From PALSA-1440 sp050011195 (lineage in GTDB: Bacteria > Verrucomicrobiota > Verrucomicrobiia > Limisphaerales > UBA8199), in assembly GCA_050011195.1 (NCBI GenBank), contig JBEKJO010000002.1, positions 1 to 64,000 of the forward strand: a stretch of 64,000 nt of DNA, written 5' to 3'. Shown piece after piece: positions 44,092 through 55,372 of this stretch; the first letter of the stretch is position 1, and each line of letters starts with the position of its first letter. The position numbers and the translations under genes were made by a program. The notes beneath the pieces were generated by a model. The model did no database searches. It was given only the letters and a program-made list of their open reading frames with translations, and was not told the DNA's origin.

Positions 44092-44856
44092 ATGTTTTAC
44101 AAGGTCATTGCCTGCGAAATCGCCTTTCGCGAACTCTGCTACGCCGCCGCCCGGTCGCGGAACCTCATTGACCTGGAGTTCCTCACGCAGGGATACCATG
44201 ACATCCCGGTCACGGGCCGCGCGGAGATTCAGAAGCGCATCGACGCGGTGCCCGCCGGCAGATATGACGCCATCCTGCTCGGCTACGGCCTGTGCAGCAG
44301 CATCCTCGCGGGACTGACCACGGCGCATACGCCGCTGGTCATTCCGCGCGCGCACGATTGCATTACCTTCTTTCTCGGGTCGAAGGAGCGCTACCGGGAA
44401 TGTTTTGATGCGAAGCCCGGCACGTATTACTACACGTCAGGCTGGCTCGAGTGCGCCAAACGTCGTGGCAGCACGGGACCCATCTGGGGCGGCGCCTCCC
44501 TGCCCGCCGGCGCCAACGCGAGCCTCAAAGCGACCTACGAGCAGTGGGTGCGGAAATACGGTGAGGACCAAGCCAAGTATCTGCTGGAAGAGATGAGCCG
44601 GTGGACCGACTCCTACTCGCACGGGACACTCATCACCTTCGACTTTGTCAAACATCTCAAGCTGCAGGAGCAGGTGCGGCAGATCTGCGCGGAGCGCGGC
44701 TGGCAATACGACGAGATTCAAGGCGATCTGGGCTTGTTCCACAAACTGCTCGACGGCGAGTGGCCGGAGCCTGATTTCCTCGTCGTGCGCCCCGGACAAA
44801 AGGTCTTTGCCACGAATGACGAGCAAGTGATTGGGGTCCAGCCGGCCGGAACCTGA
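44092..44856 (+). CDS. DUF1638 domain protein
   Basis: 254 residues from ATG 44092 (MFYKVIACEIAFRELCYAAA). The frame extends upstream to 44020 only by reading the nonamer array as a His/Leu/Thr repeat, so that start is rejected. DUF1638 features: ILLGYGLCSS, HTPLVIPRAHDCITFFLGSKERY, GTYYYTSGWLE, and LLDGEWPEPDFLVVRPGQK. The family is known beside corrinoid methyltransferase genes in methanogens and anaerobes; its activity is not established. A URO-D-type methyltransferase-like gene occurs 12 kb away (57026), too far to argue an operon. Confidence 0.85.
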   Translation: MFYKVIACEIAFRELCYAAARSRNLIDLEFLTQGYHDIPVTGRAEIQKRIDAVPAGRYDAILLGYGLCSSILAGLTTAHTPLVIPRAHDCITFFLGSKERYRECFDAKPGTYYYTSGWLECAKRRGSTGPIWGGASLPAGANASLKATYEQWVRKYGEDQAKYLLEEMSRWTDSYSHGTLITFDFVKHLKLQEQVRQICAERGWQYDEIQGDLGLFHKLLDGEWPEPDFLVVRPGQKVFATNDEQVIGVQPAGT

Positions 44857-44972
44857 GCGCTAAGGGAACAGCGAACACGCGACTACGCGAAGCCGCAACG
44901 TGCCGGTATCTTGCAGGCACGCGCGGGCCGCGTGTGACGCGGGGAAGATCACTCGGTCAAGGAGAGTCGGCT

Positions 44973-47093
44973 TCAGTTCAGCTTGCTGTAACTGATTACG
45001 GCGGCAGCGGGTGAGGCGGGAATCTCGACCCGCAGGCCCTTGTCCATCAGGTCGCTGCCGGTGAATTCCCGTCGGGCGGCGGGGTCGTCCAGGGTAATTA
45101 CGGCATAACGTGCTTTCGGTTCCAGTCCCCGCAGCTTGAAGCGAGCCGATTCGTAGAAGCTGTTCTGCCGCCGAAAGGCCTGGACCATGCCTTCGCCCTG
45201 TTCCGGGCGGTCGAATTGCCAGGCGATCCAGACCTGGTCGTCGCGGCTCCAGGGCGTGAGCGGATAAAAGTCGCCGTAGTAGTTCGGGCTCAGCTCCCGC
45301 CACTGGCCGATGAGCCGGCGCAGGGCCGCGTAATCGATCTCCCGCACGCGCAGGTCAATGCCCAAGCCGAGGCTGGGACTCACGTTGCTCCAGAAGGCAT
45401 AAGGTTCGACCGGCGTGAACCCGCTGCCGTAGTAAGGCGCGTTGCGCGCCGCCAGGGTGCCGGTGCCGTGATACGGGAGCCAGAGCGAGATGCCGTAAGT
45501 CATGCACTGGTGGCCAATGGCTTCAAAGGCGTAGTCGCTGCGCCAGAGCGGCACGGCCCGCCGCATGGTTTCCAAATCGTTGCGCCGGCCGCCCGAAGCG
45601 CACGAATCAATTAGCAGGTTCGGGTGCCGGCGGCGCAGTTCATCCCAGAAGGCGAGATAGCCGGTGACGTGTTTGACTTCAGTAATGCCCTGGCGGTCAG
45701 GCGCGTCATTTTTGCGCCAGGCATCGAGCGGGTCCATGTTGAAATCCTGCCGATAGAGGTCAATGCCTTGCGCGGTCAAAAGCTGGTCGATGTGCTCGGT
45801 CAGCCAGGCGCGCGCCTCATCATTGCCCAGGTTCAACAACCCGCCGTTCGCCCCGCCGAGCACCCATTCGGGATGGTTTCGGGTCAGCCAGGTGTCGGCG
45901 GTGACGCGTTCCGGCTCGAACCAAACCAGGATTCTTATCCCGTTCTTATGGGCGTAATCGGAGACCGCCCGCAAACCGCGCGGGAAACGGTTGGTGTCCA
46001 CTTCCCAGGTCCCCACGCGCGGCCAGCCGCCGCCGTGGTGGTTGTACCAGCCGGCATCCATCCACCAGTAATCGAGCTGGATGCGTTCCTCGAGGTAACG
46101 GTCAATGAACATGACTTGGTTCGTCTCGTTCGCCTTGATCATCTCCTCGTATTGGCGCGAACTGGAGGCGACAAGTTGCGGCGGGGGCAATTTGCCGCCC
46201 GGCCGGGGCATCGAGTGGGCCATCATCCAGCGGCGCCAGACGTTCTGCGCGCGAATCCAGTCACCCTTCCAGAACTGCAGGACGATCAGCGGGCTGCGGA
46301 CCTCTTCGCCGGGCAGCAGCTTGAAATGGGTCAGCTCCTGGCCTGCGCGCAGGTGCAAACCGCGCCCGTCGTCGCGCGCCAACTCCGCCGCCCACTGCCC
46401 CGGCCAGCCGACGGCGACGATGAGGCCCTGCCCGGGCCATTCGAGGTTGAAATAGGACCAGTCGGAGTTGGTGGGCCGGCCGCCGGCGGCGCCGATGCGC
46501 TTGGTAGCGCGAGGCCCAAGCGGCGTTTCCAGCGGACCGTAGTCGCTCCCGTTGGCCGGCGAGCCGATGTTGTGATGCAGCAGGAACTCGCCGCTGGCGC
46601 CGCGCTCCAGGCCGAGGTCCAGCGCCCGGATGTTTTCGAGAATCGGCGTGTCGTTGGTGCCGGTGTTCTTGAAATAGAGCGTCCATTCGACGGTCGGGAA
46701 ATCGTGATACTCGACGGCGACGCAGCGGACTTGCAATCTGGTTTTGGGGTCGGTCCAGGTCAAAGTATGCTCGGTCTGGCTTTGGCCGCGTTCGCGCGAG
46801 CTTCGCTCCAACTGCCACTCCTTCAGCAATTCGCCCGATGCCCGGCCATCGTAGTTGAATGAGAACGGCGTGGTGCCCGCGTACGACGCCCGTTGCGAGG
46901 TGGATGACGCGGACTGAGGTTGCGGGGCCTCTTGGCGCCCTTCGAAGCTGGCAGCGGCCCATTGGCGGGCCTCAGAGAGTTCATCGGGCGCCGGCACCAC
47001 GCCCATCGCCAGCGGCACAACCAGCAGAACCGCGACCAGCAAAGGAGACCGGAAGGAAAGACAAATGTTCATGGAGCCCGGCTTCGATTTCAT
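44973..47093 (-). CDS. Exported alpha-galactosidase, GH36-like
   Basis: 706 residues from ATG 47093 (47072 is an alternative); either gives a signal peptide (SPLLVAVLLVVPLAMG). The N-terminal beta-supersandwich domain precedes the (beta/alpha)8 barrel: DYWWMDAGWYNHHGGGWP, ILVWFEPERVTADTWL, the nucleophile Asp in DLYRQDFNMDP, and DSCASGGRRNDLETMRRA with LWRSDYA holding the acid/base Asp region. A C-terminal beta-domain ends VISYSKLN. Releases alpha-linked galactose from oligo- or polysaccharides outside the cytosol. It is divergent from the nucleotidyltransferase and kinase-fusion genes. Confidence 0.9.
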   Translation of the reverse strand: MKSKPGSMNICLSFRSPLLVAVLLVVPLAMGVVPAPDELSEARQWAAASFEGRQEAPQPQSASSTSQRASYAGTTPFSFNYDGRASGELLKEWQLERSSRERGQSQTEHTLTWTDPKTRLQVRCVAVEYHDFPTVEWTLYFKNTGTNDTPILENIRALDLGLERGASGEFLLHHNIGSPANGSDYGPLETPLGPRATKRIGAAGGRPTNSDWSYFNLEWPGQGLIVAVGWPGQWAAELARDDGRGLHLRAGQELTHFKLLPGEEVRSPLIVLQFWKGDWIRAQNVWRRWMMAHSMPRPGGKLPPPQLVASSSRQYEEMIKANETNQVMFIDRYLEERIQLDYWWMDAGWYNHHGGGWPRVGTWEVDTNRFPRGLRAVSDYAHKNGIRILVWFEPERVTADTWLTRNHPEWVLGGANGGLLNLGNDEARAWLTEHIDQLLTAQGIDLYRQDFNMDPLDAWRKNDAPDRQGITEVKHVTGYLAFWDELRRRHPNLLIDSCASGGRRNDLETMRRAVPLWRSDYAFEAIGHQCMTYGISLWLPYHGTGTLAARNAPYYGSGFTPVEPYAFWSNVSPSLGLGIDLRVREIDYAALRRLIGQWRELSPNYYGDFYPLTPWSRDDQVWIAWQFDRPEQGEGMVQAFRRQNSFYESARFKLRGLEPKARYAVITLDDPAARREFTGSDLMDKGLRVEIPASPAAAVISYSKLN

Positions 47094-47172
47094 AAGCTGT
47101 GCGCAGTTGACTGTGCGGCGGCATTTTGCAACGCTCCTGCCGCCTTGCACAACAACGAAAAGCCTTAAAGCC

Positions 47173-48015
47173 GTGGACATCAAGAAAGCCATCATCACCG
47201 CCGCTGGCAAAACTCAGCGGACACTTCCTTTGCAAACCCTGGTGGACCGGGACGGCGTCACCAAGACGGCGCTGCGGATTCTCATCGAGGAAATCCTGTC
47301 AGCCGGCATCGAGGAAATCTGCGTGGTCGTCTGCCCGGGAGACCAGGCCGCTTACGCCGCCGCCGCCGGCGGGCAGGGCGGGCGGCTTCGGTTCGTCGAA
47401 CAGAGCGCCGCCCTCGGCTACGGGCACGCGGTTGCTTGCGCGCGTGAATTCGCGGGCGGCGGTCCTTTCCTGCTGCTGGTCGGCGACCATCTTTACGTCA
47501 GCGGCCGCAAGCGCGCCGCGCAACAACTGGTCGAGATCGCCGGGGCGGAGAATTGCGCCGTCTCCGCGGTGCAAGCGACGCACGAGAGCAAGCTGCCTTA
47601 CTACGGGACGATTGGCGGGCGTCTCGCCGCCGGGCGCAAAGGTTTGTATGAGATCTCGGAAGTGCTCGAGAAGCCCACTCCCACCGAGGCCGAGCAAAGG
47701 CTCATCGTCCCCGGGCTGCGGGCCGGCCACTACCTTTGTTTCTTCGGCATGCACGTGCTGACGCCGGCGGTCATGGAGCTGCTCGAAGGGGAGGTCGCGC
47801 GGGCGGGCAAGGGGGGCGCGCATCTGACGACCGCCCTGGCCCGGCTCGCCAAACGCGAACGGTACCTGGCCTGCGAGCTGGAGGCGCATCGCTACGACAT
47901 CGGCGTCAAGTACGGATTCCTCACGGCCCAACTGGCCCTGGCGCTCGACGGCCAGGACCGCGACGAAGTGCTGAACGGCCTGGTGGAACTGTTGGCGCGG
48001 CGGGGAGTCAAATGA
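47173..48015 (+). CDS. GalU-like sugar-1-phosphate nucleotidyltransferase, variant motif
   Basis: 280 residues from GTG 47173 (DIKKAIITAAGKTQRTLPLQ); upstream codons are not family-like. The fold is that of GalU/RmlA: alternating beta-alpha from IITAAG, VEQSAALGYGHAVACAREF (family QSEALGLGHAV), LLLVGDHLY for the metal-binding DD, and SEVLEKPTPTEAEQ. The usual nucleotide loop GxGTRxLPxTK is altered to GKTQRTLPLQT, with Arg kept. It probably makes a UDP- or dTDP-sugar, but altered chemistry or a regulatory role is possible. The kinase-UDPGP fusion follows 85 bp later. Confidence 0.8.
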   Translation: MDIKKAIITAAGKTQRTLPLQTLVDRDGVTKTALRILIEEILSAGIEEICVVVCPGDQAAYAAAAGGQGGRLRFVEQSAALGYGHAVACAREFAGGGPFLLLVGDHLYVSGRKRAAQQLVEIAGAENCAVSAVQATHESKLPYYGTIGGRLAAGRKGLYEISEVLEKPTPTEAEQRLIVPGLRAGHYLCFFGMHVLTPAVMELLEGEVARAGKGGAHLTTALARLAKRERYLACELEAHRYDIGVKYGFLTAQLALALDGQDRDEVLNGLVELLARRGVK

Positions 48016-48032
48016 GGGGAGCCGGTGAAACC

Positions 48033-48086
48033 GTTAAATGGGTTAAATGAGTTAAAGGGGTTACAGGGGTTAAATGGGTTATTCTG
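48033..48086. repeat. Nonamer tandem array (GTTAAATGG type)
   Basis: GTTAAATGG, GTTAAATGA, GTTAAAGGG, GTTACAGGG, GTTAAATGG and a degraded sixth unit fill the gap between the nucleotidyltransferase and fusion genes. The ATG at 48074 lies within this array and is less likely than ATG 48101 as the start of the fusion gene. Confidence 0.88.
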
Positions 48087-48100
48087 ACATTCCACATGCT

Positions 48101-51451
<3,351 letters not shown>

Positions 51452-51516
51452 ACTGAAACCAGGTTCGCCCGAACCACAGACTTGCGCGAAGCGGATTCCT
51501 GTGGATAACTGAAGGC

Positions 51517-51714
51517 ATGAACGCACAGGAAGTTATTGAGCAGATCAAACACTTGCCGCTGGCCGAGCGGGCACAGGTGACCAAGTTCGTCGTGGAAAGC
51601 GACGATTCCTGGATTCCCGAGGAGTTCAAGCAAGCCATGCAGGATGCCAAGGAAGGGCGTTTCATTGACATGGAAACCGCCCTCCACGAGACACCGCCTC
51701 CCCGCCTGCGATGA
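51517..51714 (+). CDS. Small antitoxin-like protein
   Basis: 65 residues, acidic: MNAQEVIEQIKHLPLAERAQ, then WIPEEFKQAMQDAKEGRFIDMETAL. The IEQIKxLPxxER opening and the mid-protein WIPEEFKQAM and GRFIDMETAL resemble antitoxins paired with RelE/ParE-type toxins. The stop overlaps an ATG (ATGA at 51711) that opens a short frame beginning MKYRFRAVERF, as such toxins often do, but this is broken off (next feature). Function as an antitoxin is inferred from length, charge and layout only. Confidence 0.6.
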   Translation: MNAQEVIEQIKHLPLAERAQVTKFVVESDDSWIPEEFKQAMQDAKEGRFIDMETALHETPPPRLR

Positions 51715-51809
51715 AATACCGCTTCCGCGCGGTTGAGCGGTTTAGATTAAGCGATTGCCCGGCATTCATTGCCCGTTTTGTCTCGACACGAGGCCCGGCA
51801 GCGGCATAA
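51711..51809 (+). pseudogene. Possible toxin-gene stump
   Basis: A 32-codon frame overlapping the antitoxin-like gene by ATGA. Its first 11 residues (MKYRFRAVERF) look like the start of a RelE/ParE-family toxin. After that the DNA runs into the leader of the SBBP repeat unit (from about 51756), which also occurs before the second SBBP gene, and the frame stops. This suggests the toxin was cut by arrival or duplication of the SBBP unit. The match is very short, so this stays tentative. Confidence 0.35.
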
Positions 51810-51909
51810 TGGCTGCCACGATGGTGAGAAACACGACCACCAACGCGGACACCGCTTCCAATGGACGGATAATCCAGGCAAGCAGCGATTCGACCAAAGG
51901 GACAACCCC

Positions 51910-53457
51910 ATGAAAACAACCTCGCGAAAGCTCGCAGTGGCTTGGCCGCTGGTGATATTCCTCCTGCTCCCGGCACTCGCGCGCGCCGAAACCGCCGTCC
52001 AAGCCTGGGTCCAACGCTACAACAGGCTTGGAAACAGCGATGACCGGGCCTACGCCGTGGCGGTGGACGGCAATAACGACGTGATCGTGACGGGGTTTTC
52101 GGGGCAGGGCCCAGGCTCTGCGGATTACGTGACGATCAAGTATTCGAGCGGGGGCGTGCCGCTCTGGACCAACTACTACAACGGACCGGGGAACGACAAT
52201 GACGAAGCTACCGCCGTGGCGGTGGACGGAAGCAACAACGTGGTCGTGACCGGGTATTCCTTGGGGAACGGAAGCTCTGACGACTACGCGACGATTAAAT
52301 ATTCAGGCGCGGGTGTGCCGCTCTGGACCAACCGCTACAATGGGCCGGGCAACGGCGCTGACGTTGCCACCGCCGTGGCGGTGGATGGCAGCAACAACGT
52401 CATCGTGACAGGGTATTCGACTGGCAGTGGCAGCGGTTACGATTACGCGACGATCGAGTATTCGAGCGCGGGGGTGCCGCTCTGGACCAACCGCTACCCC
52501 AACGGCTCCTCCTACGCCCTGGCGGTGGACGGCAGCAATAACGTGATCGTGACGGGCACTTCTGGTGGCGGCTACGCGACCATCAAGTATTCGAGCGCGG
52601 GCGTGCTGCTCTGGATCAACCGCTACAACGGGCCAGGGGGCAATGACTACGCCAACGCCGTGGCGGTGGACGGCAGCAACAACGTGGTCGTCACGGGGTG
52701 GTCCACTGGCAGCGGAAGCTATTCGGATTACGCGACGATCAAGTATTCGAGCGCGGGGATGCCGCTCTGGACCAACCGCTACCACGGGCCGGGGAACTAC
52801 TATGACAGCGCCACCGCCATGGCGGTGGATGGCAGCAACAACGTCATCGTGACGGGAACTTCCTACGACACCGAAAGCTCTGAAGATTACGCGACGCTCA
52901 AGTATTCGAGCGATGGGGCGCCGCTCTGGACCAACCGCTACAACGGGCCGGTGGGCTACGATAACTACGCCAGAGCCATGGCAGTGGACGGGAGCAACAA
53001 CGTGATCGTAACGGGGCAATCCCTTGGCGCCGTAGGCTATTACGATTACGCAACGATCAAATATTCGAGCGCCGGGGTGCCGCTCTGGACCAACCGCTAC
53101 AATGGGCCGGGGAACAACATTGACACTGCCAACGCCGTGGCGGTGGACCGCAGCGGCAACGTGATCGTGACGGGGCAGTCGACTGGCAGCGGGAGTGGTT
53201 ACGACTTTGCCACCGTGAAATACGTCTGCGTCGTCCCGTCGCCGGTGGTGACCGGCCTGCAACTGACCAACGGCACATTCCAGATGCGGGTGGACGATGT
53301 GTTGCAGGCCTGCACGGTAGTAATCGAGGCCTGCACGAACCTGGCGGGTTGGGCGCCGGTCTTTACCAACACCACACCCACCAATGTGCTGTTCTACACC
53401 GACCCGGATGCCGGCAACTACCCCTGGCGGTTTTACCGGGCGTTCCAATCCCCGTAA
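51910..53457 (+). CDS. Exported SBBP beta-propeller protein, copy A
   Basis: 515 residues from ATG 51910 with a signal peptide (RKLAVAWPLVIFLLLPALARA). Eight repeats of about 45-60 residues with the core AVAVDGSNNVIVTGYSTG, then DYATIKYSSAGVPLWTNRYN, are SBBP (PF06739-type) blades that should form a beta-propeller. The C-terminal 70 residues (LTNGTFQMRV, VIEACTNLAGWAPVFTN, YPWRFYRAFQSP) form the same module that ends the Ig/beta-helix protein. No catalytic residue is recognised; a binding or scaffold role outside the cell is likely. A near-copy follows at 53682. Confidence 0.88.
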   Translation: MKTTSRKLAVAWPLVIFLLLPALARAETAVQAWVQRYNRLGNSDDRAYAVAVDGNNDVIVTGFSGQGPGSADYVTIKYSSGGVPLWTNYYNGPGNDNDEATAVAVDGSNNVVVTGYSLGNGSSDDYATIKYSGAGVPLWTNRYNGPGNGADVATAVAVDGSNNVIVTGYSTGSGSGYDYATIEYSSAGVPLWTNRYPNGSSYALAVDGSNNVIVTGTSGGGYATIKYSSAGVLLWINRYNGPGGNDYANAVAVDGSNNVVVTGWSTGSGSYSDYATIKYSSAGMPLWTNRYHGPGNYYDSATAMAVDGSNNVIVTGTSYDTESSEDYATLKYSSDGAPLWTNRYNGPVGYDNYARAMAVDGSNNVIVTGQSLGAVGYYDYATIKYSSAGVPLWTNRYNGPGNNIDTANAVAVDRSGNVIVTGQSTGSGSGYDFATVKYVCVVPSPVVTGLQLTNGTFQMRVDDVLQACTVVIEACTNLAGWAPVFTNTTPTNVLFYTDPDAGNYPWRFYRAFQSP

Positions 53458-53681
53458 ACGCGATTAAATGGCGGGTTGGCGAGTCGGCGGCGGTGGCGGG
53501 TCGGAGGACGCGCCACCGACCTGTCCAGGCAACTTCTTTGCCGGTTTTGTCTCGACGCGAGGCCTGGCGGGGGTATAATGGCGCAACGATGGTGAGAAAC
53601 GACCCCGAGCACCAACGTGGACCCGGCGCCCAATGGCCGGATAATCCAGGCAAACAGCGATTCGACCAAAAGGACAACCCC

Positions 53682-55262
53682 ATGAAAACAACCTTTCGAG
53701 AGCTTACGGTGCCTTGGCCGCTGGTGATATTCCTCCTGCTCCCGGCACTGACGCACGCCGAAACCCCCGTCCAAGCCTGGGTCCAACGCTACAACGGGCC
53801 GGGGAACGGCCTTGACGAAGCCAAAGCCGTGGCGGCGGACGGCAGCAACAACGTGATCGTGACGGGGTATTCGCTTGGCAACGGCAGCGGTAACGATTAC
53901 GCAACGCTCAAGTATTCGAGCGCGGGCGTGCCGCTCTGGACCAACCGCTACAACGGGCCGGGGAACAGCGATGACTACGCCTGGGCCATGGCGGTGGACG
54001 GCAGCAACAACGTGATCGTGACGGGGTATTCGACTGGCACCGCAACCAATTACGATTACGCGACGATCAAGTATTCGAGCGCGGGGGTGCCGCTCTGGAC
54101 CAACCGCTACAACGGGCCGGGCAACGGCGATGACTATGCCTTCGCCGTGGCGGTGGACGGCAGCAACAACGTCATCGTGACGGGGTATTCAGATAGCGGC
54201 GAATACAATTACGACTACGCGACGATCAAGTATTCGAGCGCGGGCGTGCCGCTCTGGACCGACCGTTACAACGGGCCGGGGAACGACACGGACTACGCCA
54301 CCGCCGTGGCGGTGGACGGCAGCAACAACGTGATCGTAACGGGCTATTCGATTGGCAGCGGAACCGCTGGAGATTATGCGACGCTCAAGTATTCGAGCGC
54401 GGGCGTGCCGCTCTGGACCAACCGCTACAACGGGCCGGGGAACGGCGATGACGGCGCCACCGCCATGGCGGTGGACGGCAATAACAACGTGATCGTGACT
54501 GGCTATTCGGATGTCAATGGATACGGAACCAATTACGATTACGCGACGCTCAAGTATTCGAGCGCGGGGGTGCCGCTCTGGACCAACCGTTACAACGGGC
54601 CGGGGAACAGCGATGACGGCGCCACCGCCGTGGCGGTGGACGGCAGCAACAACGTGATCGTGACGGGGTATTCCTACAATGGAACGGATTACGATTACGC
54701 GACGATCAAGTATTCGAGCGCGGGCGTACCGCTCTGGACCAACCGCTACAATGGGCCGGGGACCAGCAACGACCGAGCCACTGCTGTGGCGATGGACAGC
54801 AGCAACAACGTCATCGTGACGGGGTATTCATCCAACGGAACGAATTACGACTATGCGACGATCAAGTATTCCGGCGCAGGCGTGCCGCTCTGGACCAACC
54901 GTTACAACGGGCCGGGGAACGGCGATGACGAAGCCTCCGCCGTGGCGGTGGACCACAGCGGCAACGTGATCGTGACGGGGTATTCCTATGGCAGCGGCAG
55001 CGGTGACGACTACGCGACGATCAAGTACGTGTTCCCGCTGGTTATTACGGACTTCAAACTGACCAACGGCACTTTCCAAGTGCGGGTGGATAACCTCCAG
55101 CCCGGCGCGCTGGAGATCCAAGCCTCCACGAACCTCTCCACCAACCTGACGGGTTGGGTGCCGCTATTGACCAACACCACGCCCACCAATGGGCTGTTCT
55201 ACGCCGACCCGGATGCCGGCGACTACCCCTCGCGGTTTTACCGGGCGTTCCAATCCCCGTAA
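53682..55262 (+). CDS. Exported SBBP beta-propeller protein, copy B
   Basis: 526 residues from ATG 53682, with the same signal peptide type (LTVPWPLVIFLLLPALTHA), eight SBBP blades and the same C-terminal module (LTNGTFQVRV, IQASTNLSTNLTGWVPLLTN, YPSRFYRAFQSP) as copy A. Blades differ mainly in a short variable loop of 4-10 residues between VIVTGYS and DYATIKYS. The two proteins are clearly paralogues from a tandem duplication. Blade number is eight in both, but the DNA similarity of blades would allow in-frame gain or loss. Confidence 0.88.
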   Translation: MKTTFRELTVPWPLVIFLLLPALTHAETPVQAWVQRYNGPGNGLDEAKAVAADGSNNVIVTGYSLGNGSGNDYATLKYSSAGVPLWTNRYNGPGNSDDYAWAMAVDGSNNVIVTGYSTGTATNYDYATIKYSSAGVPLWTNRYNGPGNGDDYAFAVAVDGSNNVIVTGYSDSGEYNYDYATIKYSSAGVPLWTDRYNGPGNDTDYATAVAVDGSNNVIVTGYSIGSGTAGDYATLKYSSAGVPLWTNRYNGPGNGDDGATAMAVDGNNNVIVTGYSDVNGYGTNYDYATLKYSSAGVPLWTNRYNGPGNSDDGATAVAVDGSNNVIVTGYSYNGTDYDYATIKYSSAGVPLWTNRYNGPGTSNDRATAVAMDSSNNVIVTGYSSNGTNYDYATIKYSGAGVPLWTNRYNGPGNGDDEASAVAVDHSGNVIVTGYSYGSGSGDDYATIKYVFPLVITDFKLTNGTFQVRVDNLQPGALEIQASTNLSTNLTGWVPLLTNTTPTNGLFYADPDAGDYPSRFYRAFQSP

Positions 55263-55372
55263 ACCCGTTTAGCTGGCGGGTAGGCGAGTGGGCGGCGGGG
55301 CTGGGCCGGAGGATGCGCCACGGACCTGTCTGGGCAACACGTCCCGGAGATGCGCCTGGTCGTTGGCGGCCT

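Larger units (their letters stand above)
51756..55350. repeat. Tandem duplication of a 1.8-kb SBBP gene unit
   Basis: Unit A (about 51756-53530) and unit B (about 53530-55350) each contain a similar leader (with TTTTGTCTCGAC and GGATAATCCAGGCAA), an SBBP gene and a similar trailer (GCGCCACCGACCTGTC versus GCGCCACGGACCTGTC). Inside the genes the blade-encoding DNA is itself repeated, with GTGGCGGTGGACGGCAGC and CCGCTCTGGACCAACCGCTA recurring almost unchanged in most blades. Confidence 0.85.

Noticed and set aside
51910..55262. Regular repeats that could be mistaken for a CRISPR array
   Set aside because: The repeats are codon-phased, encode SBBP blades, are separated by related coding DNA and lack fixed-length unique spacers. 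No cas gene is present.
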